Source of the DNA: Willaertia magna
Lineage: Eukaryota; Heterolobosea; Eutetramitea; Acrasida; Naegleriidae
Length of the DNA stretch: 27,329 nt
Direction: 5' to 3'
NCBI GenBank assembly: GCA_902984215.1
Contig: CADWAF010005575.1
Location: forward strand, 1 to 27,329
A program made the translations under genes and the position numbers. The notes beneath the pieces are model-generated. The model worked only from the letters and a program-made list of their open reading frames with translations, was not told the origin of the DNA and did no database searches. This document shows, in pieces, positions 19,075 through 27,329 of this stretch (positions within the stretch are counted from its first letter, which is position 1; every line of letters starts with the position of its first letter).

Positions 19075-19824
19075 ATGAATTTTACACAAAAGAGAGTTGA
19101 GGCATGTGAAAAAGTAAAGGAAATCTGCAGCACTGCAGCTAATTCCTCCACTGTACGTTTTAAAGATAGTGAAAGTAAGGGTATGTTTATTGTGGAAGAT
19201 AATTACAATCTAAGCTCAGAACAAACGAAAAGTGTTATCAATAATGGCACTGCATGTTATCAAAATACACTCCCAATACAGTCAAGAGGGATATTGAAAG
19301 GAAGGGACAATATTTCTGGAGGAACAGAAACAGATTTGTGTACATCTTCTAACAATTCTTCTATCAATACTGGTAGTTATGAATTAAAAACAATTAACGA
19401 AAGGAGGACATGTTCTGCTAACACTATTTCTTCTTTATCACAAGAAGATCAAACATTTGAATTTCTTGTTGACACTGCAAATAATACATGTACATCTGAC
19501 GACGGTTGTACATTTATCTATTTAAATTTCTTTTCCAAAAACAATAATGGCACTACTGGCAGTAACAGTACCAATAATAATAAACATGTTAGATCGAAGA
19601 GAAACGGAAGAATAGCAAAGAAGAAGATTATGTTGCACAACAGTACGGACATGTCACTAAAAGAGATGATTAGTTGTCAAGAACAAACCACAAATGTAAA
19701 TTTTAATACTAACGCTAGACCGTCTGAACTAATTGAAGAAGAAGAATACATAAATAAATCACATGGTCAAAAGAAAACAATAAGAAGTAGAATTACTATT
19801 GCCGAGTTGTTAAATCCACTGTAA
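19075..19824 (+). CDS. Unrecognised basic protein, paralogue A of a tandem pair
   Basis: A single-exon frame of 249 residues from ATG 19075. I do not recognise the family. It is Asn/Ser/Thr-rich but has three blocks shared in order with the downstream gene at 20878. Block 1, SLSQEDQTFEFLVD, is followed closely by CTFIYLNFF (about residues 120-160). Block 2 is a basic patch, HVRSKRNGRIAKKK, suited to nuclear import or nucleic-acid binding. Block 3 is the extreme C-terminus RSRITIAELLNPL. Conservation of these blocks between otherwise diverged proteins argues that they are functional. No signal peptide, membrane segment or enzyme motif is seen. A nuclear regulator whose C-terminal LLNP motif binds a partner is a reasonable hypothesis, not a finding. 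The long upstream gap (about 780 bp) suggests a sizeable promoter. Confidence 0.82.
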   Translation: MNFTQKRVEACEKVKEICSTAANSSTVRFKDSESKGMFIVEDNYNLSSEQTKSVINNGTACYQNTLPIQSRGILKGRDNISGGTETDLCTSSNNSSINTGSYELKTINERRTCSANTISSLSQEDQTFEFLVDTANNTCTSDDGCTFIYLNFFSKNNNGTTGSNSTNNNKHVRSKRNGRIAKKKIMLHNSTDMSLKEMISCQEQTTNVNFNTNARPSELIEEEEYINKSHGQKKTIRSRITIAELLNPL

Positions 19825-20877
19825 TTGTTTGTTTATATGGTTTGGTTTGATTGTTAAGATTGAAGTTGTCACAACTTTTATTAGTGTTATTATTAAAAAG
19901 TATTACACCACGCTTGCTGTGTTGATCAATAAATGCTAATTTTTATATATTTCAACAAATAAAAGTGATTTTATATTTAATGCGTTGTAATAAGAATCGA
20001 AAGTTTGAACAGACCAATTCTTAGCAAATATGGAACCATTTTAAATGAATAAAGAAACGGAAATTATACTCAGTAATTCCCAGTTTTAGTATTTGTTTAA
20101 AATAGTAATGATAACAACTATTAAAAAGTATTTTCTTGGCAATAACCACACTATTTTCAAAAAGACCAAAACCCATGACCACAGCTTAGAGCAGCTTTAA
20201 AATCAAAGTATTATTCCAGGCAAAACATTAGCTTAAATTATAACAACCTCCATAATTACAGATTCATCTTAATACGCGTATTAAGTGAAAGTGCTAAACC
20301 AAATTTACTTACAGAATTATGGTCACATGCGCTACATGGTCGAATTGAAAGAATTGATTAGTATTGACAGAACAAAATATTTATCTTTTAATTTAATAAT
20401 GTCCAATTTATACAATTATCTAAATTCCTTCAAAGTCCATAAATCCTGTAAAGCAAGTCACTTGCGTTAAAAGTTATTTATTCCATAATGCTCCACATCA
20501 CTTGCATCATCAGTCAACTATGCAACTTGCTGCTAGCTTTCAATTCTTCCTTATCCTTAAATGTGTAATGTATAATGAGAGCGAGGCGTAGATAACAATT
20601 TTAATGAGAATCGCTGTTATATCCCGGTGCATCTAAAGTAACTTGGGATTTGACAGCTATTTACTATTATTGAGTTACACTCTTCCTATTAAGTGACTGT
20701 TTTCTAAGTTTGTCAATGATAGCAAGTTTTTGATAACTACTTTTATTTTAGTATAAATATTTAGATAGATGCAATCGAATTGTTATTTAAAAAAAAATCA
20801 ATTAACATTGAGCTTTGTTTGCATTATTTAAAAGAATAATATCTTTGCAGAGACCAATAGACATTTGACAATTAAAG
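19825..20877 (+). promoter_or_regulatory. Long upstream region of paralogue B, with an 18-bp palindrome
   Basis: This 1,053-bp gap between the two paralogues is less A+T-skewed than other spacers in the window. It contains a perfect 18-bp palindrome CTTAATACGCGTATTAAG at 20268-20285, with an ACGCGT core. The only open frames are short and lack a convincing ATG context. It probably holds the 3' end of gene A and the promoter of gene B. Confidence 0.5.
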
Positions 20878-21612
20878 ATGAACATTATGCACTCTTCCAT
20901 TAATTCTTCATTTCACGTAATTGAGGCAAGAAAGATGGTTACAGCCGCCACAACTGCTACAACTGCAACAACTACGCACTTGGCAACAAGTGTAAAGACA
21001 TGTGGTGACAATAACAATAATAATAACAGTAGCAGTAATAATAACGAAATAACGTATTGTAGACCGCAACAACATGTAATTTCAACAACAAGTACTATAA
21101 CGAGTGGTTCAAAGAAAAGAGGAAGAAAACTAAATCTAAATAATTGTTCACTTTCACAACAAGATCAAACATTTGAATTTCAAGTTGATAAAAACTCAAA
21201 TAGAAAAGAAAAGGATTGTTCTTTTGTTTTTTATAATTTTGTAAATTCGAGAACAAATAATAACTATAATAACAACAATGTAAGGTCAACTAGAGGAATA
21301 TCAAAAAAAAAGAAAATTGACAGCAAGTCAAAAGTAATTGTCAACAAGAACGTAATTTGCAATAACAATAATGACAATACATTTAAAACGCACATGAAAG
21401 ACGGAATACAAATAACATTGGAAGGAGATTGCAATTATAATTGTAATAGTTCAACATCTTCTAATGTTAGTGGTAGTGATAGCAGTAACAATAGTTTTAA
21501 TTCTAATAATAATTCAAATAATTCTATCAATACTACAACAACAATGCAACCACAAATTAAAAAAGTAAGAAGTAGTATAAGTATTTCAGAATTATTAAAT
21601 CCAGTACTTTAA
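20878..21612 (+). CDS. Unrecognised basic protein, paralogue B of a tandem pair
   Basis: A single-exon frame of 244 residues from ATG 20878. It shares the ordered blocks of the gene at 19075: SLSQQDQTFEFQVD, then CSFVFYNF, then the basic patch NVRSTRGISKKKK, then the C-terminus RSSISISELLNPVL. It also has an AT-hook-like run KKRGRKLN just before block 1. The regions between blocks are dominated by Asn, Ser and Thr runs of low complexity and are not alignable with paralogue A. Similar length, block order and adjacency in the same orientation indicate an old tandem duplication. A DNA- or chromatin-associated role is suggested by the basic segments only. No known domain is recognised. Confidence 0.82.
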   Translation: MNIMHSSINSSFHVIEARKMVTAATTATTATTTHLATSVKTCGDNNNNNNSSSNNNEITYCRPQQHVISTTSTITSGSKKRGRKLNLNNCSLSQQDQTFEFQVDKNSNRKEKDCSFVFYNFVNSRTNNNYNNNNVRSTRGISKKKKIDSKSKVIVNKNVICNNNNDNTFKTHMKDGIQITLEGDCNYNCNSSTSSNVSGSDSSNNSFNSNNNSNNSINTTTTMQPQIKKVRSSISISELLNPVL

Positions 21613-21918
21613 CACACCATTTCTAAAAAATTTTAAAAACATATTGTACATAATAAATAACTATTTTAATTAACTTTTTTTTTTAGGCGGGAAACTCTTT
21701 CTGTACTTTTTATCTTTAGGACTTATTTTTAGACTCTCAATTCCTCCAATAAATACAAAAAAATAAAAAAATAAGAAAATCAAAAAAAAAAAAAAAGAAT
21801 TGATTTAAGCCTAGCTATTTTATCTAGCCTTTTATTTCATTCCATATATTTCTTTTTTAAAAAACATCTCAAAACATCTTGTATATTAACAACAAAACAA
21901 TTAAAAACAAAAAGAAAA
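21613..21918 (+). promoter_or_regulatory. Upstream region of the Rpn5 gene
   Basis: The gap holds a GGCGGGAAAC site (TTTTAGGCGGGAAAC, 21682-21696). It also holds the motif TTTAAGCCTAGCTATT, ending in CTAGCC (21804-21829), directly after a long A run. The second motif matches the one before the phosphoglucomutase gene. It lies about 90 bp before the ATG, a plausible core-promoter position. Confidence 0.5.
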
Positions 21919-23286
21919 ATGCCACTTCCAACCTTTGATCCAGATGAACAAGGCTATGAACGTAAAAAATCAGCAATGGATATTGATTATACGGAACAAA
22001 CAGAAAAGGCAATCCAACAATCCAATGATCTTATTGGAAATAACAAATTAAAAGAATCTTTAGATATTTTATTAAATTTAGAAAAACAAACACGTTTATC
22101 TGAAGATTATGAAAATCTTTCAAAGATTTTAATTCAAATTATTAAGATTTGTGGTGAATCTAAAGCATGGCAAGAATTAAATGATCAACTTTTATTATTA
22201 AGTAAGAAACGAGCACAATCTAAACAAGGAACTCAACGAATGGTTCAAGAATCAATGAAATATATAGATTCAACACCAAATAAGGAAAGTAAGATTGAAC
22301 TCATTAATACCATTCGTAAAGTAACGGAAGGTAAAATTTATGTGGAAGTGGAACGTGCACGTGTGAATAGAATGTTAGCTAAAATGAGAGAAGAAGAAGG
22401 TGATGTAAATGAAGCTGCAAATTTATTACAAGAAGTTCAAGTTGAAACGATTGGTTCCATGGAAGTTGATGAAAAGATTGATTTTATTTTAGAACAAATA
22501 CGTTTATGTTTAGATAAACAAGATTTTGTTAGGGCAATGATTGTTGCTAAGAAAATTACAAAGAAATCAATTAATGAATTTAATCATCAAGATTTAAAGA
22601 TTAGATATTATCATTTAATGATTAGATATTATAGTTTTAAGAAGAAGTATTTGGAGATTTTTAGATGTCATCAAAATTTATTTTTAACACCAAAAATTCA
22701 AGAAGATGAAGAAGCTTGGATGAGAGAATTACAAAATATGGTTTTATTTATTATTTTAGCTGAATATGATAATGAACAACATGATTTAATGCATAGAACT
22801 TTTAATGAAAAGAAAATTGAAGAACCAAAATTACAAGTTTATAGAAATATTTTAAAACAATTTGTTAGTAATACTTTAATTGATTGGCCTAAATTTGAAT
22901 CTCAATATGGTCAATTATTAAGAGATCATCCTGTATTTAAAGATAATAATGAAAGATTTGATGATTTACGTAATAGAGTTGTTGAGAAGAATATTAGAAT
23001 TGTTTCTCAATTTTATTCTAAAATTGGTACTGATCGTTTAGCTAGATTATTATATTTAAATGAAGATAAATTAGAAGATTTTATTTCTAAAATGGTTATT
23101 AATAAGACTATTTATGCTAAAATTGATAGATTACAAAAATTAGTTGCATTCAATCAAAGTAAACATGACACTAATGAAGTTTTAAATAACTTCTCATCAG
23201 ACATTGTTAGTCTCTTACAATTAGTTGAAAAATCAAACCATTTGATAAATAAGGAATTTATGATTCAAGGTGCAAGATCTAAATAA
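21919..23286 (+). CDS. RPN5: 26S proteasome regulatory subunit Rpn5 (PSMD12)
   Basis: Rpn5 is a PCI-domain scaffold subunit of the 19S lid, where it helps position the deubiquitinase Rpn11. The single-exon frame encodes 455 residues, essentially the length of animal PSMD12 (about 456). It is almost all helical repeats. Family-typical stretches include KVTEGKIYVEVERARV, LAKMREEEGDVNEAANLLQE, VQVETIGSM, EKIDFILEQIRLCLDKQDF, and KIRYYHLMIRY. The C-terminal winged-helix part of the PCI domain covers NIRIVSQFYSKIGTDRLARL through LVAFNQSK. No intron or break is seen. The gene converges with the elongase gene on its 3' side, with about 120 bp between stop codons. The promoter-proximal motif is described under the upstream region. 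Confidence 0.96.
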   Translation: MPLPTFDPDEQGYERKKSAMDIDYTEQTEKAIQQSNDLIGNNKLKESLDILLNLEKQTRLSEDYENLSKILIQIIKICGESKAWQELNDQLLLLSKKRAQSKQGTQRMVQESMKYIDSTPNKESKIELINTIRKVTEGKIYVEVERARVNRMLAKMREEEGDVNEAANLLQEVQVETIGSMEVDEKIDFILEQIRLCLDKQDFVRAMIVAKKITKKSINEFNHQDLKIRYYHLMIRYYSFKKKYLEIFRCHQNLFLTPKIQEDEEAWMRELQNMVLFIILAEYDNEQHDLMHRTFNEKKIEEPKLQVYRNILKQFVSNTLIDWPKFESQYGQLLRDHPVFKDNNERFDDLRNRVVEKNIRIVSQFYSKIGTDRLARLLYLNEDKLEDFISKMVINKTIYAKIDRLQKLVAFNQSKHDTNEVLNNFSSDIVSLLQLVEKSNHLINKEFMIQGARSK

Positions 23287-23409
23287 ATCATTTGTAAATT
23301 GTTATGAAATAAAATTATTAGTATGCGTTACAAAAATTAAAAATTATAAATAAATAAACATTTATTACAAAAATAAAAAAAATTTAAATTTATTTAAAAG
23401 AATTACAAT

Positions 23410-24345
23410 TTAATCCTTCTTTGGTTTAACACTAGCAGTATTATGTGTTGTCTTTAAAATATAACGACGTACAAAGAATCTAACAAACAAGTAGAGATAA
23501 GTACCATACATAACAACACAACTCCACATCATAACTTCAGGGAATTCACAACAACATTGTTTCTTACCAGTTTCTCTATTTTCTTTCCACATTAAATAAT
23601 ACATAATATTAAATAAAATTCCAAAGAACATTTGAGAAATTTGACCAATAGTTAATACAATAGACCAACTTGGATTATATCCCATTTCCTTTAACATATA
23701 ATAGAAATACATAACAGTGTGAATTGCAGAGTTCATAATAATAAAACAGAAACCAACAGAGTATTGAGTATAAACTGCATACCAAGTGAAATACAAAACA
23801 GTCATATGATGATACCAATGAAGGAATGGAACTGGACGACTAGGAGATTTAACAACTAAGAATAAAGTATCAATTAACTCTAAATATTTAGATAATGCAA
23901 AAACATATGCCCATACAACTCTAGGTGAACCAACAACCTTTTCATTAACCATTTCATCTCTATCACAAACTAATTCCCAAAAATTACCTTTATAATGAGT
24001 TTTAAATATATCAATATATGGAATAAGAGTACCTAGTAACATGAATAAACTTAGCACAGTTAAAAAGAAATTCCAAAATATCATTGAATACTTTAATAAA
24101 ACGCTATCTCTAAAGCCTTTTTGTGGTAAAAGTTTTGGAAGAATAAAAACTATGAATGCATATACTAGGATAGCAATTGCTGGGGTAGTATGGGTATGAT
24201 TTACCATGAAAAAGGTTTTTTCAAGTGTAATTGCAAACTTATTGGAATAATAATCTTGTAAATAAGTAAAGTTTGTTAGTTTACTAGGATCATTACTTAT
24301 TTCATTGATAAAATCTTTAGCAATATGGTATAATGCAATTGGCAT
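23410..24345 (-). CDS. ELO/ELOVL-family very-long-chain fatty-acid elongase (3-ketoacyl-CoA synthase)
   Basis: The enzyme condenses malonyl-CoA with an acyl-CoA in the ER, the first step of fatty-acid elongation. A single exon of 311 residues starts at ATG 24345. All ELO signatures are present: KYLELIDT, the catalytic HXXHH box HWYHH (H176-H180), and NSAIHTVMYFYY, followed by QISQMFFG. Several hydrophobic segments fit the seven-helix fold, beginning at about residue 57. The C-terminus ends SVKPKKD, with Lys at -3 and -5, a KXKXX-type ER-retrieval signal. The HWYHH form and overall layout place it closer to the ELOVL6/yeast Elo and protist elongases than to the HVYHH type used for many polyunsaturated substrates, but chain-length preference cannot be read from sequence. 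Confidence 0.95.
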   Translation of the reverse strand: MPIALYHIAKDFINEISNDPSKLTNFTYLQDYYSNKFAITLEKTFFMVNHTHTTPAIAILVYAFIVFILPKLLPQKGFRDSVLLKYSMIFWNFFLTVLSLFMLLGTLIPYIDIFKTHYKGNFWELVCDRDEMVNEKVVGSPRVVWAYVFALSKYLELIDTLFLVVKSPSRPVPFLHWYHHMTVLYFTWYAVYTQYSVGFCFIIMNSAIHTVMYFYYMLKEMGYNPSWSIVLTIGQISQMFFGILFNIMYYLMWKENRETGKKQCCCEFPEVMMWSCVVMYGTYLYLFVRFFVRRYILKTTHNTASVKPKKD

Positions 24346-25190
24346 TCTTCTTTACTCTATTTTTACCGTTATTATTATAATTATTATAAAACAATAAGAT
24401 TAACCATTTATAAAATTATAAAGTATTATTGTATATCAATAGTATGCATCATATGAAAAGTAACGAAATAAGAAGAAGGCTTTAGGACTCAAAGGCTTTC
24501 CTGTTAACAAAAACTTACCAAAAAAATTAGAGGACTAGAGAAAAAAGGGTTGTTGGAATTTTTTTTTCGAAAGATGTTATACGGTGAAGTCAATAGAAAT
24601 ACAAAAAATTTTGGAGGGTAAATGAATGCCTTTACGTTCCCGATGAGTATTTGAACGTTACGAAGGGCCACAAGATGTTGAAAAATCAAAACTAGATTTT
24701 TTGATGTAGCCGTTGGTTTTTTTTGTTTTTGGCGGCATAGCGTTAAATCTTGTTGATTGGAGAGATAACAACGCGTTTGTCCTCCTCCTATAGGCGGAAC
24801 GGAAGGTTATTGTAATGAATAGAAAGTGGATTATAGCCATGATGCAACAGGGATAGTATTATTGAAATTATTTACATCTAAATGTTTGTCAAATCTTTTC
24901 GCCATCTAAAATCTTTTTCACCACCACATTTTGTATCACTAACTTGGTTATTTGCTTCTTGCATAATTTTTTTGGTTTATTTTTGTTCACAAAAGCAATG
25001 CGTCAAATTTCTAGATGACATTAGTTGTGAGTTGTCTAGAAATTTCTTATTTTCAAAATTTCCTTAACCCCGTATGGGAGTAAACAATTTGGTCATCTCT
25101 TCAAAATGGTTTCTTAAACTTCTTTATTTGTTGAAAGTTTGATTTCGTTATGTATTTATTTGTAGAGAGATTAGCTGTTTACAATAAAAT
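24346..25190 (-). promoter_or_regulatory. Upstream region of the elongase gene and 3' side of RPA32, with a hairpin
   Basis: This 845-bp gap has no convincing gene. Short open frames of about 60 codons occur on both strands (near 24658-24840 minus and 24882-25067 plus), but they have no recognisable motif and no support. A perfect 11-bp inverted repeat (AAATTTCTAGA at 25005-25015, TCTAGAAATTT at 25035-25045) with a 19-nt loop is present. The elongase promoter should lie at the low-coordinate end of the gap. Confidence 0.5.
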
Positions 25191-26285
25191 TTACAAAGAA
25201 TGATTTCCAACAATAAATGTATTTTGTGAAATACCATAAGTAAGTGCTCCACTCTCAAATAAATTACTTAACGCATCACAAACAGTATCTTCATTCACTC
25301 CATGATTATCTGACATAAATAAAACTAAATCTTCATATGTTATATTTGGTGTAATCTTAACCTTTACATATATTGTTTTATTTACATCCATTGCACCATT
25401 ATTATTACCACCACTATTACCACTATTACCAACATTATTATTACTTCTTTGTTGTTGTCTAGGTGGCGTTTGTAATTGATGAATAAATGAATCATCATCA
25501 TCTCCAGTTCCAGTTGGCCAATTCCCTCCAACAATTGCTTTATTACCACTAACCTTATTCTTATTATTAACAGTATTAATACCACTACTACCAGTAACGC
25601 TAGTAGCCTTACTTCCTCCAGTAGCACCAGTAGTACTCATCCTTTGTTGTTGTTGTTGTCTATTACTCACATTATTACTAACAGTATTATTAGAAGAACT
25701 AGTAGTAGATCCTCTATCAGGTAATCTACCATATTGTTTATGTAAAGAATTTATAATAATATCTAAATAATGTACATTTAATTCATTTAAATCTATAATT
25801 GGATATAATGAAATACTCATTAAATAAATTCCAGCACATTTATCATCTACATTTAATTTACCAAATACTCTAATAAACTGTCCAACTACAATTCCTTCAC
25901 AACTATTATTATTCATATCACTATCAAATCTTGAAGAAATATCAAAATTATAATTAATAACAGTAATTCTACCGGTACAATCATCTAATTGTAAAGTTAA
26001 TTTTCTTTTTGTTTTATCATAATGACAATAGATAACTTGTCCAACAATAGTTACTTGTTCTAATTTTTGATTGAAAAGAAAGAAATCGGAATTGTTTTTT
26101 TCTTGTTGTTTTGCGTGAGTGATGAGGGAACGTATGGAAACTGGAGTGAGAGGTAAAATTTCGGGATTTGGAGTATTATTATTGTTGTTATTACCGGATT
26201 GAGTGGCTTGTGTGGCGCTAGTGTTAAGGTGATTTTGTTGTTGTTCTTCATCGCCGAGTCCACTTAGATAATCATCATCTAACAT
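25191..26285 (-). CDS. RPA2: Replication protein A 32-kDa subunit (RPA2/RFA2)
   Basis: RPA2 is the middle subunit of the eukaryotic single-strand DNA-binding complex used in replication, repair and checkpoint signalling in the nucleus. A single exon of 364 residues starts at ATG 26285. The N-terminus is short, acidic and Gln/Asn/Ser/Thr-rich, as in the phosphorylated region of other RPA2 proteins. The OB fold (about residues 45-170) begins LPLTPVSIRSLI and includes VTIVGQVIYCHYDKTKRKLTLQLDDCTGRI (given in two parts: VTIVGQVIYCHYDK and LTLQLDDCTGRI), then GQFIRVFGKL. A long Asn/Ser/Gly linker follows. The C-terminal winged helix (about 305-364) includes YEDLVLFMSDNHGVNEDTV and ends TFIVGNHSL. 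The linker is longer than in animals and fungi, explaining 364 rather than about 270 residues. Confidence 0.93.
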   Translation of the reverse strand: MLDDDYLSGLGDEEQQQNHLNTSATQATQSGNNNNNNTPNPEILPLTPVSIRSLITHAKQQEKNNSDFFLFNQKLEQVTIVGQVIYCHYDKTKRKLTLQLDDCTGRITVINYNFDISSRFDSDMNNNSCEGIVVGQFIRVFGKLNVDDKCAGIYLMSISLYPIIDLNELNVHYLDIIINSLHKQYGRLPDRGSTTSSSNNTVSNNVSNRQQQQQRMSTTGATGGSKATSVTGSSGINTVNNKNKVSGNKAIVGGNWPTGTGDDDDSFIHQLQTPPRQQQRSNNNVGNSGNSGGNNNGAMDVNKTIYVKVKITPNITYEDLVLFMSDNHGVNEDTVCDALSNLFESGALTYGISQNTFIVGNHSL

Positions 26286-26588
26286 TGTTTTATTATTGTT
26301 TTATTATTTATTTGTTATTGAATTATTATTTTGGAAAATAAATTTGGGTTAAAAATGTTAGAATTGTCGACAGTAGTGATGGGAGGCTGGTTGTTTGGAA
26401 TTGTTTATTTTTTTTTATTTTTTTTTTAAAAAACTGTTTGACAAATTTCCAGTAGTTTGTGGAACAACCCAGTTTACAAAACAACACAAATATATATTTT
26501 ATTTTCATGATTAATATCAATTTTAATATTAAAATTGGTTTTTAATTTTTTTTTACTCGTTAGAAACGTGTGACTATTGTCTTTTCTT
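26286..26588 (-). promoter_or_regulatory. RPA32 upstream region
   Basis: About 300 bp upstream of the RPA32 start. It contains a perfect 20-bp A+T-rich palindrome, CAATTTTAATATTAAAATTG (26518-26537). Homopolymer T runs occur near 26408-26427. No ORF is supported. Confidence 0.45.
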
Positions 26589-26884
26589 CTAAAGTCTTGT
26601 TTCTTCTTTATTGTTGTTAAAGAAATTGCCATTGTTAACAGTAATAGTATTAATAGTATTTAATACATTGTTAATAGGTGATGTAACAAAACGATGATTC
26701 AATATCAACATGAGTATTTTCAATGATTCAAAACTTTCCTTTTCAAAAGCTTTTATTAATACTTCATCACTTCTATTTACTAAATAATCATATTTATTGT
26801 AGTAAGTTTACTGTTGCCAACAAAAATTTTTGTTTTTAAAGAAGATACTTCTGAAGGTATGTTTGTGTTAGTTGAAATGGTCAT
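26589..26884 (-). pseudogene. Small broken or micro-intron gene, faintly ankyrin-like
   Basis: An ATG at 26884 opens a frame (MTISTNTNIPSEVSSLKT...) that meets a stop after 34 codons. An overlapping frame continues in coding style (YDYLVNRSDEVLIKAFEKES, then FESLKILMLILNHRF) to TAG at 26591-26589. The second part looks like the VLIKAFEKESFESLKIL pattern of degenerate ankyrin-type repeats common in amoebae, a weak resemblance. Two readings fit. One is a 1-nt frameshift, giving a pseudogene. The other is a 32-nt intron from GTAAAC to ATTTAG, which would restore an 87-residue frame. Introns as short as 39 nt exist elsewhere in this window, so neither can be excluded. Confidence 0.42.
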
Positions 26885-27077
26885 TCCTTAGATCTCTCAT
26901 AACGTCACATTGAAAATAAATTAATTGGAAAATACTTTTTTGTTTACAATAATACCCAACTCACTGAACACTAGGTCAATTTTTTAAACATTTATTTATT
27001 AAAATTTTACAAAATGTAGATTCAAATAAGATATAACAACAATATTGATTTTACAATGTCGTTCTTCATGAGCTAGT

Positions 27078-27329
27078 TTATTTACAACCAACTTGTTTAG
27101 TCAAAATAAATTTAGAACTATCAATTCCTTGTTTCTTAAAGGCAACCATAATATCACTCAAAGTTTGTTGTGATAATTGGCGTTGTCTTCCCAAAATCCA
27201 TGCAATTTCATAATGATAAACTCCCAAAACAGAGAAACAACTAAAAACCATTGCATAATTATTGTAATCAGTATCTATAATCCAATATGGTGCATAGAAT
27301 GGATTACCACCAACTGAAACAAGTAATTT
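27078..27329 (-). CDS. Lipocalin, C-terminal part (Blc/apolipoprotein-D type; runs off right edge)
   Basis: A minus-strand frame enters from the right edge and ends at TAA 27080-27078, showing the last 83 residues. The segment APYWIIDTDYNNYAMVF, followed by YHYEIAWILGRQRQLSQ and then IMVAFKKQGIDSSKFILTKQ, closely follows the second half of the Blc/ApoD lipocalins. It covers the strand with 'YWIIDxDxxY', the 'WILxRxxxLS' strand, and the C-terminal helix 'L...xxxxGxDxSKxxxTxQ'. Such proteins are beta-barrel carriers or scavengers of lipids, anchored to membranes in bacteria and secreted in animals. It ends QVGCK; the Cys could form a disulfide. The N-terminus, any signal peptide, and introns lie outside the window. 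Confidence 0.85.
   Translation of the reverse strand, partial: KLLVSVGGNPFYAPYWIIDTDYNNYAMVFSCFSVLGVYHYEIAWILGRQRQLSQQTLSDIMVAFKKQGIDSSKFILTKQVGCK

Noticed and set aside
20285..20470. 61-codon open frame between the two paralogues
   Set aside because: It opens with GTG rather than ATG, has no recognisable motif, and starts inside the 18-bp palindrome.
24658..25067. Short open frames on both strands in the elongase-RPA32 gap
   Set aside because: Each is only about 60 codons, with no motif, no plausible splice partners and no shared signature; chance open frames of this size are common here.
1..27329. CRISPR arrays, bacterial operons, insertion sequences, viral genes
   Set aside because: No direct-repeat/spacer array, Shine-Dalgarno-led gene strings, transposase motifs or viral hallmark genes were seen on either strand.

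Overview
The window looks like nuclear DNA of a free-living amoeboid protist, most likely a heterolobosean (Naegleria/Willaertia/Acrasis type). The evidence is very AT-rich intergenic DNA, Asn/Gln-rich proteins, short GTAAG...AG spliceosomal introns, a multi-membrane PAS-cyclase of the kind expanded in Naegleria, and an [FeFe]-hydrogenase maturase (HydE) with a mitochondrial-type presequence. The genus is an inference. Intron-containing genes were assembled by hand; each model below closes in frame.

Layout. 1-5.2 kb (minus strand): the N-terminal part of an Asn-rich unknown protein, running off the left edge; a four-exon hydE; a two-exon peroxisomal enoyl-CoA isomerase. 5.4-6.3 kb (plus): an Ala-like tRNA gene with an oversized anticodon loop, then a small secreted Pro/Arg-rich repeat protein with an apparent C-terminal frameshift. 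6.4-7.9 kb: a geneless island of almost pure A+T. 8.3-9.6 kb (minus): a three-exon Rab32-like GTPase with a Gln-to-His change in the catalytic loop. 10.1-17.7 kb (plus): phosphoglucomutase, then an eight-exon, about 1,639-residue membrane PAS adenylyl cyclase with introns of only 39-50 nt. 17.7-18.3 kb (minus): a small helical protein, tail-to-tail with the cyclase (17 bp apart). 19.1-21.6 kb (plus): two diverged tandem paralogues of a basic, Asn-rich family I do not recognise. 21.9-23.3 kb (plus): Rpn5. 23.4-26.3 kb (minus): an ELO-type fatty-acid elongase and RPA32. 26.6-27.3 kb (minus): a small broken or micro-intron gene and the C-terminal part of a lipocalin.

The genes form no operon or single pathway; this is an ordinary mixed eukaryotic locus. 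It spans housekeeping functions (proteasome, replication, glycogen/hexose metabolism, lipid metabolism) and signalling (Rab, cAMP). The most unusual items are the HydE with a His-rich N-terminal extension, two signalling enzymes that each carry a substitution at a key catalytic position, the unrecognised paralogue pair, the odd tRNA, and several repeated non-coding motifs upstream of genes.
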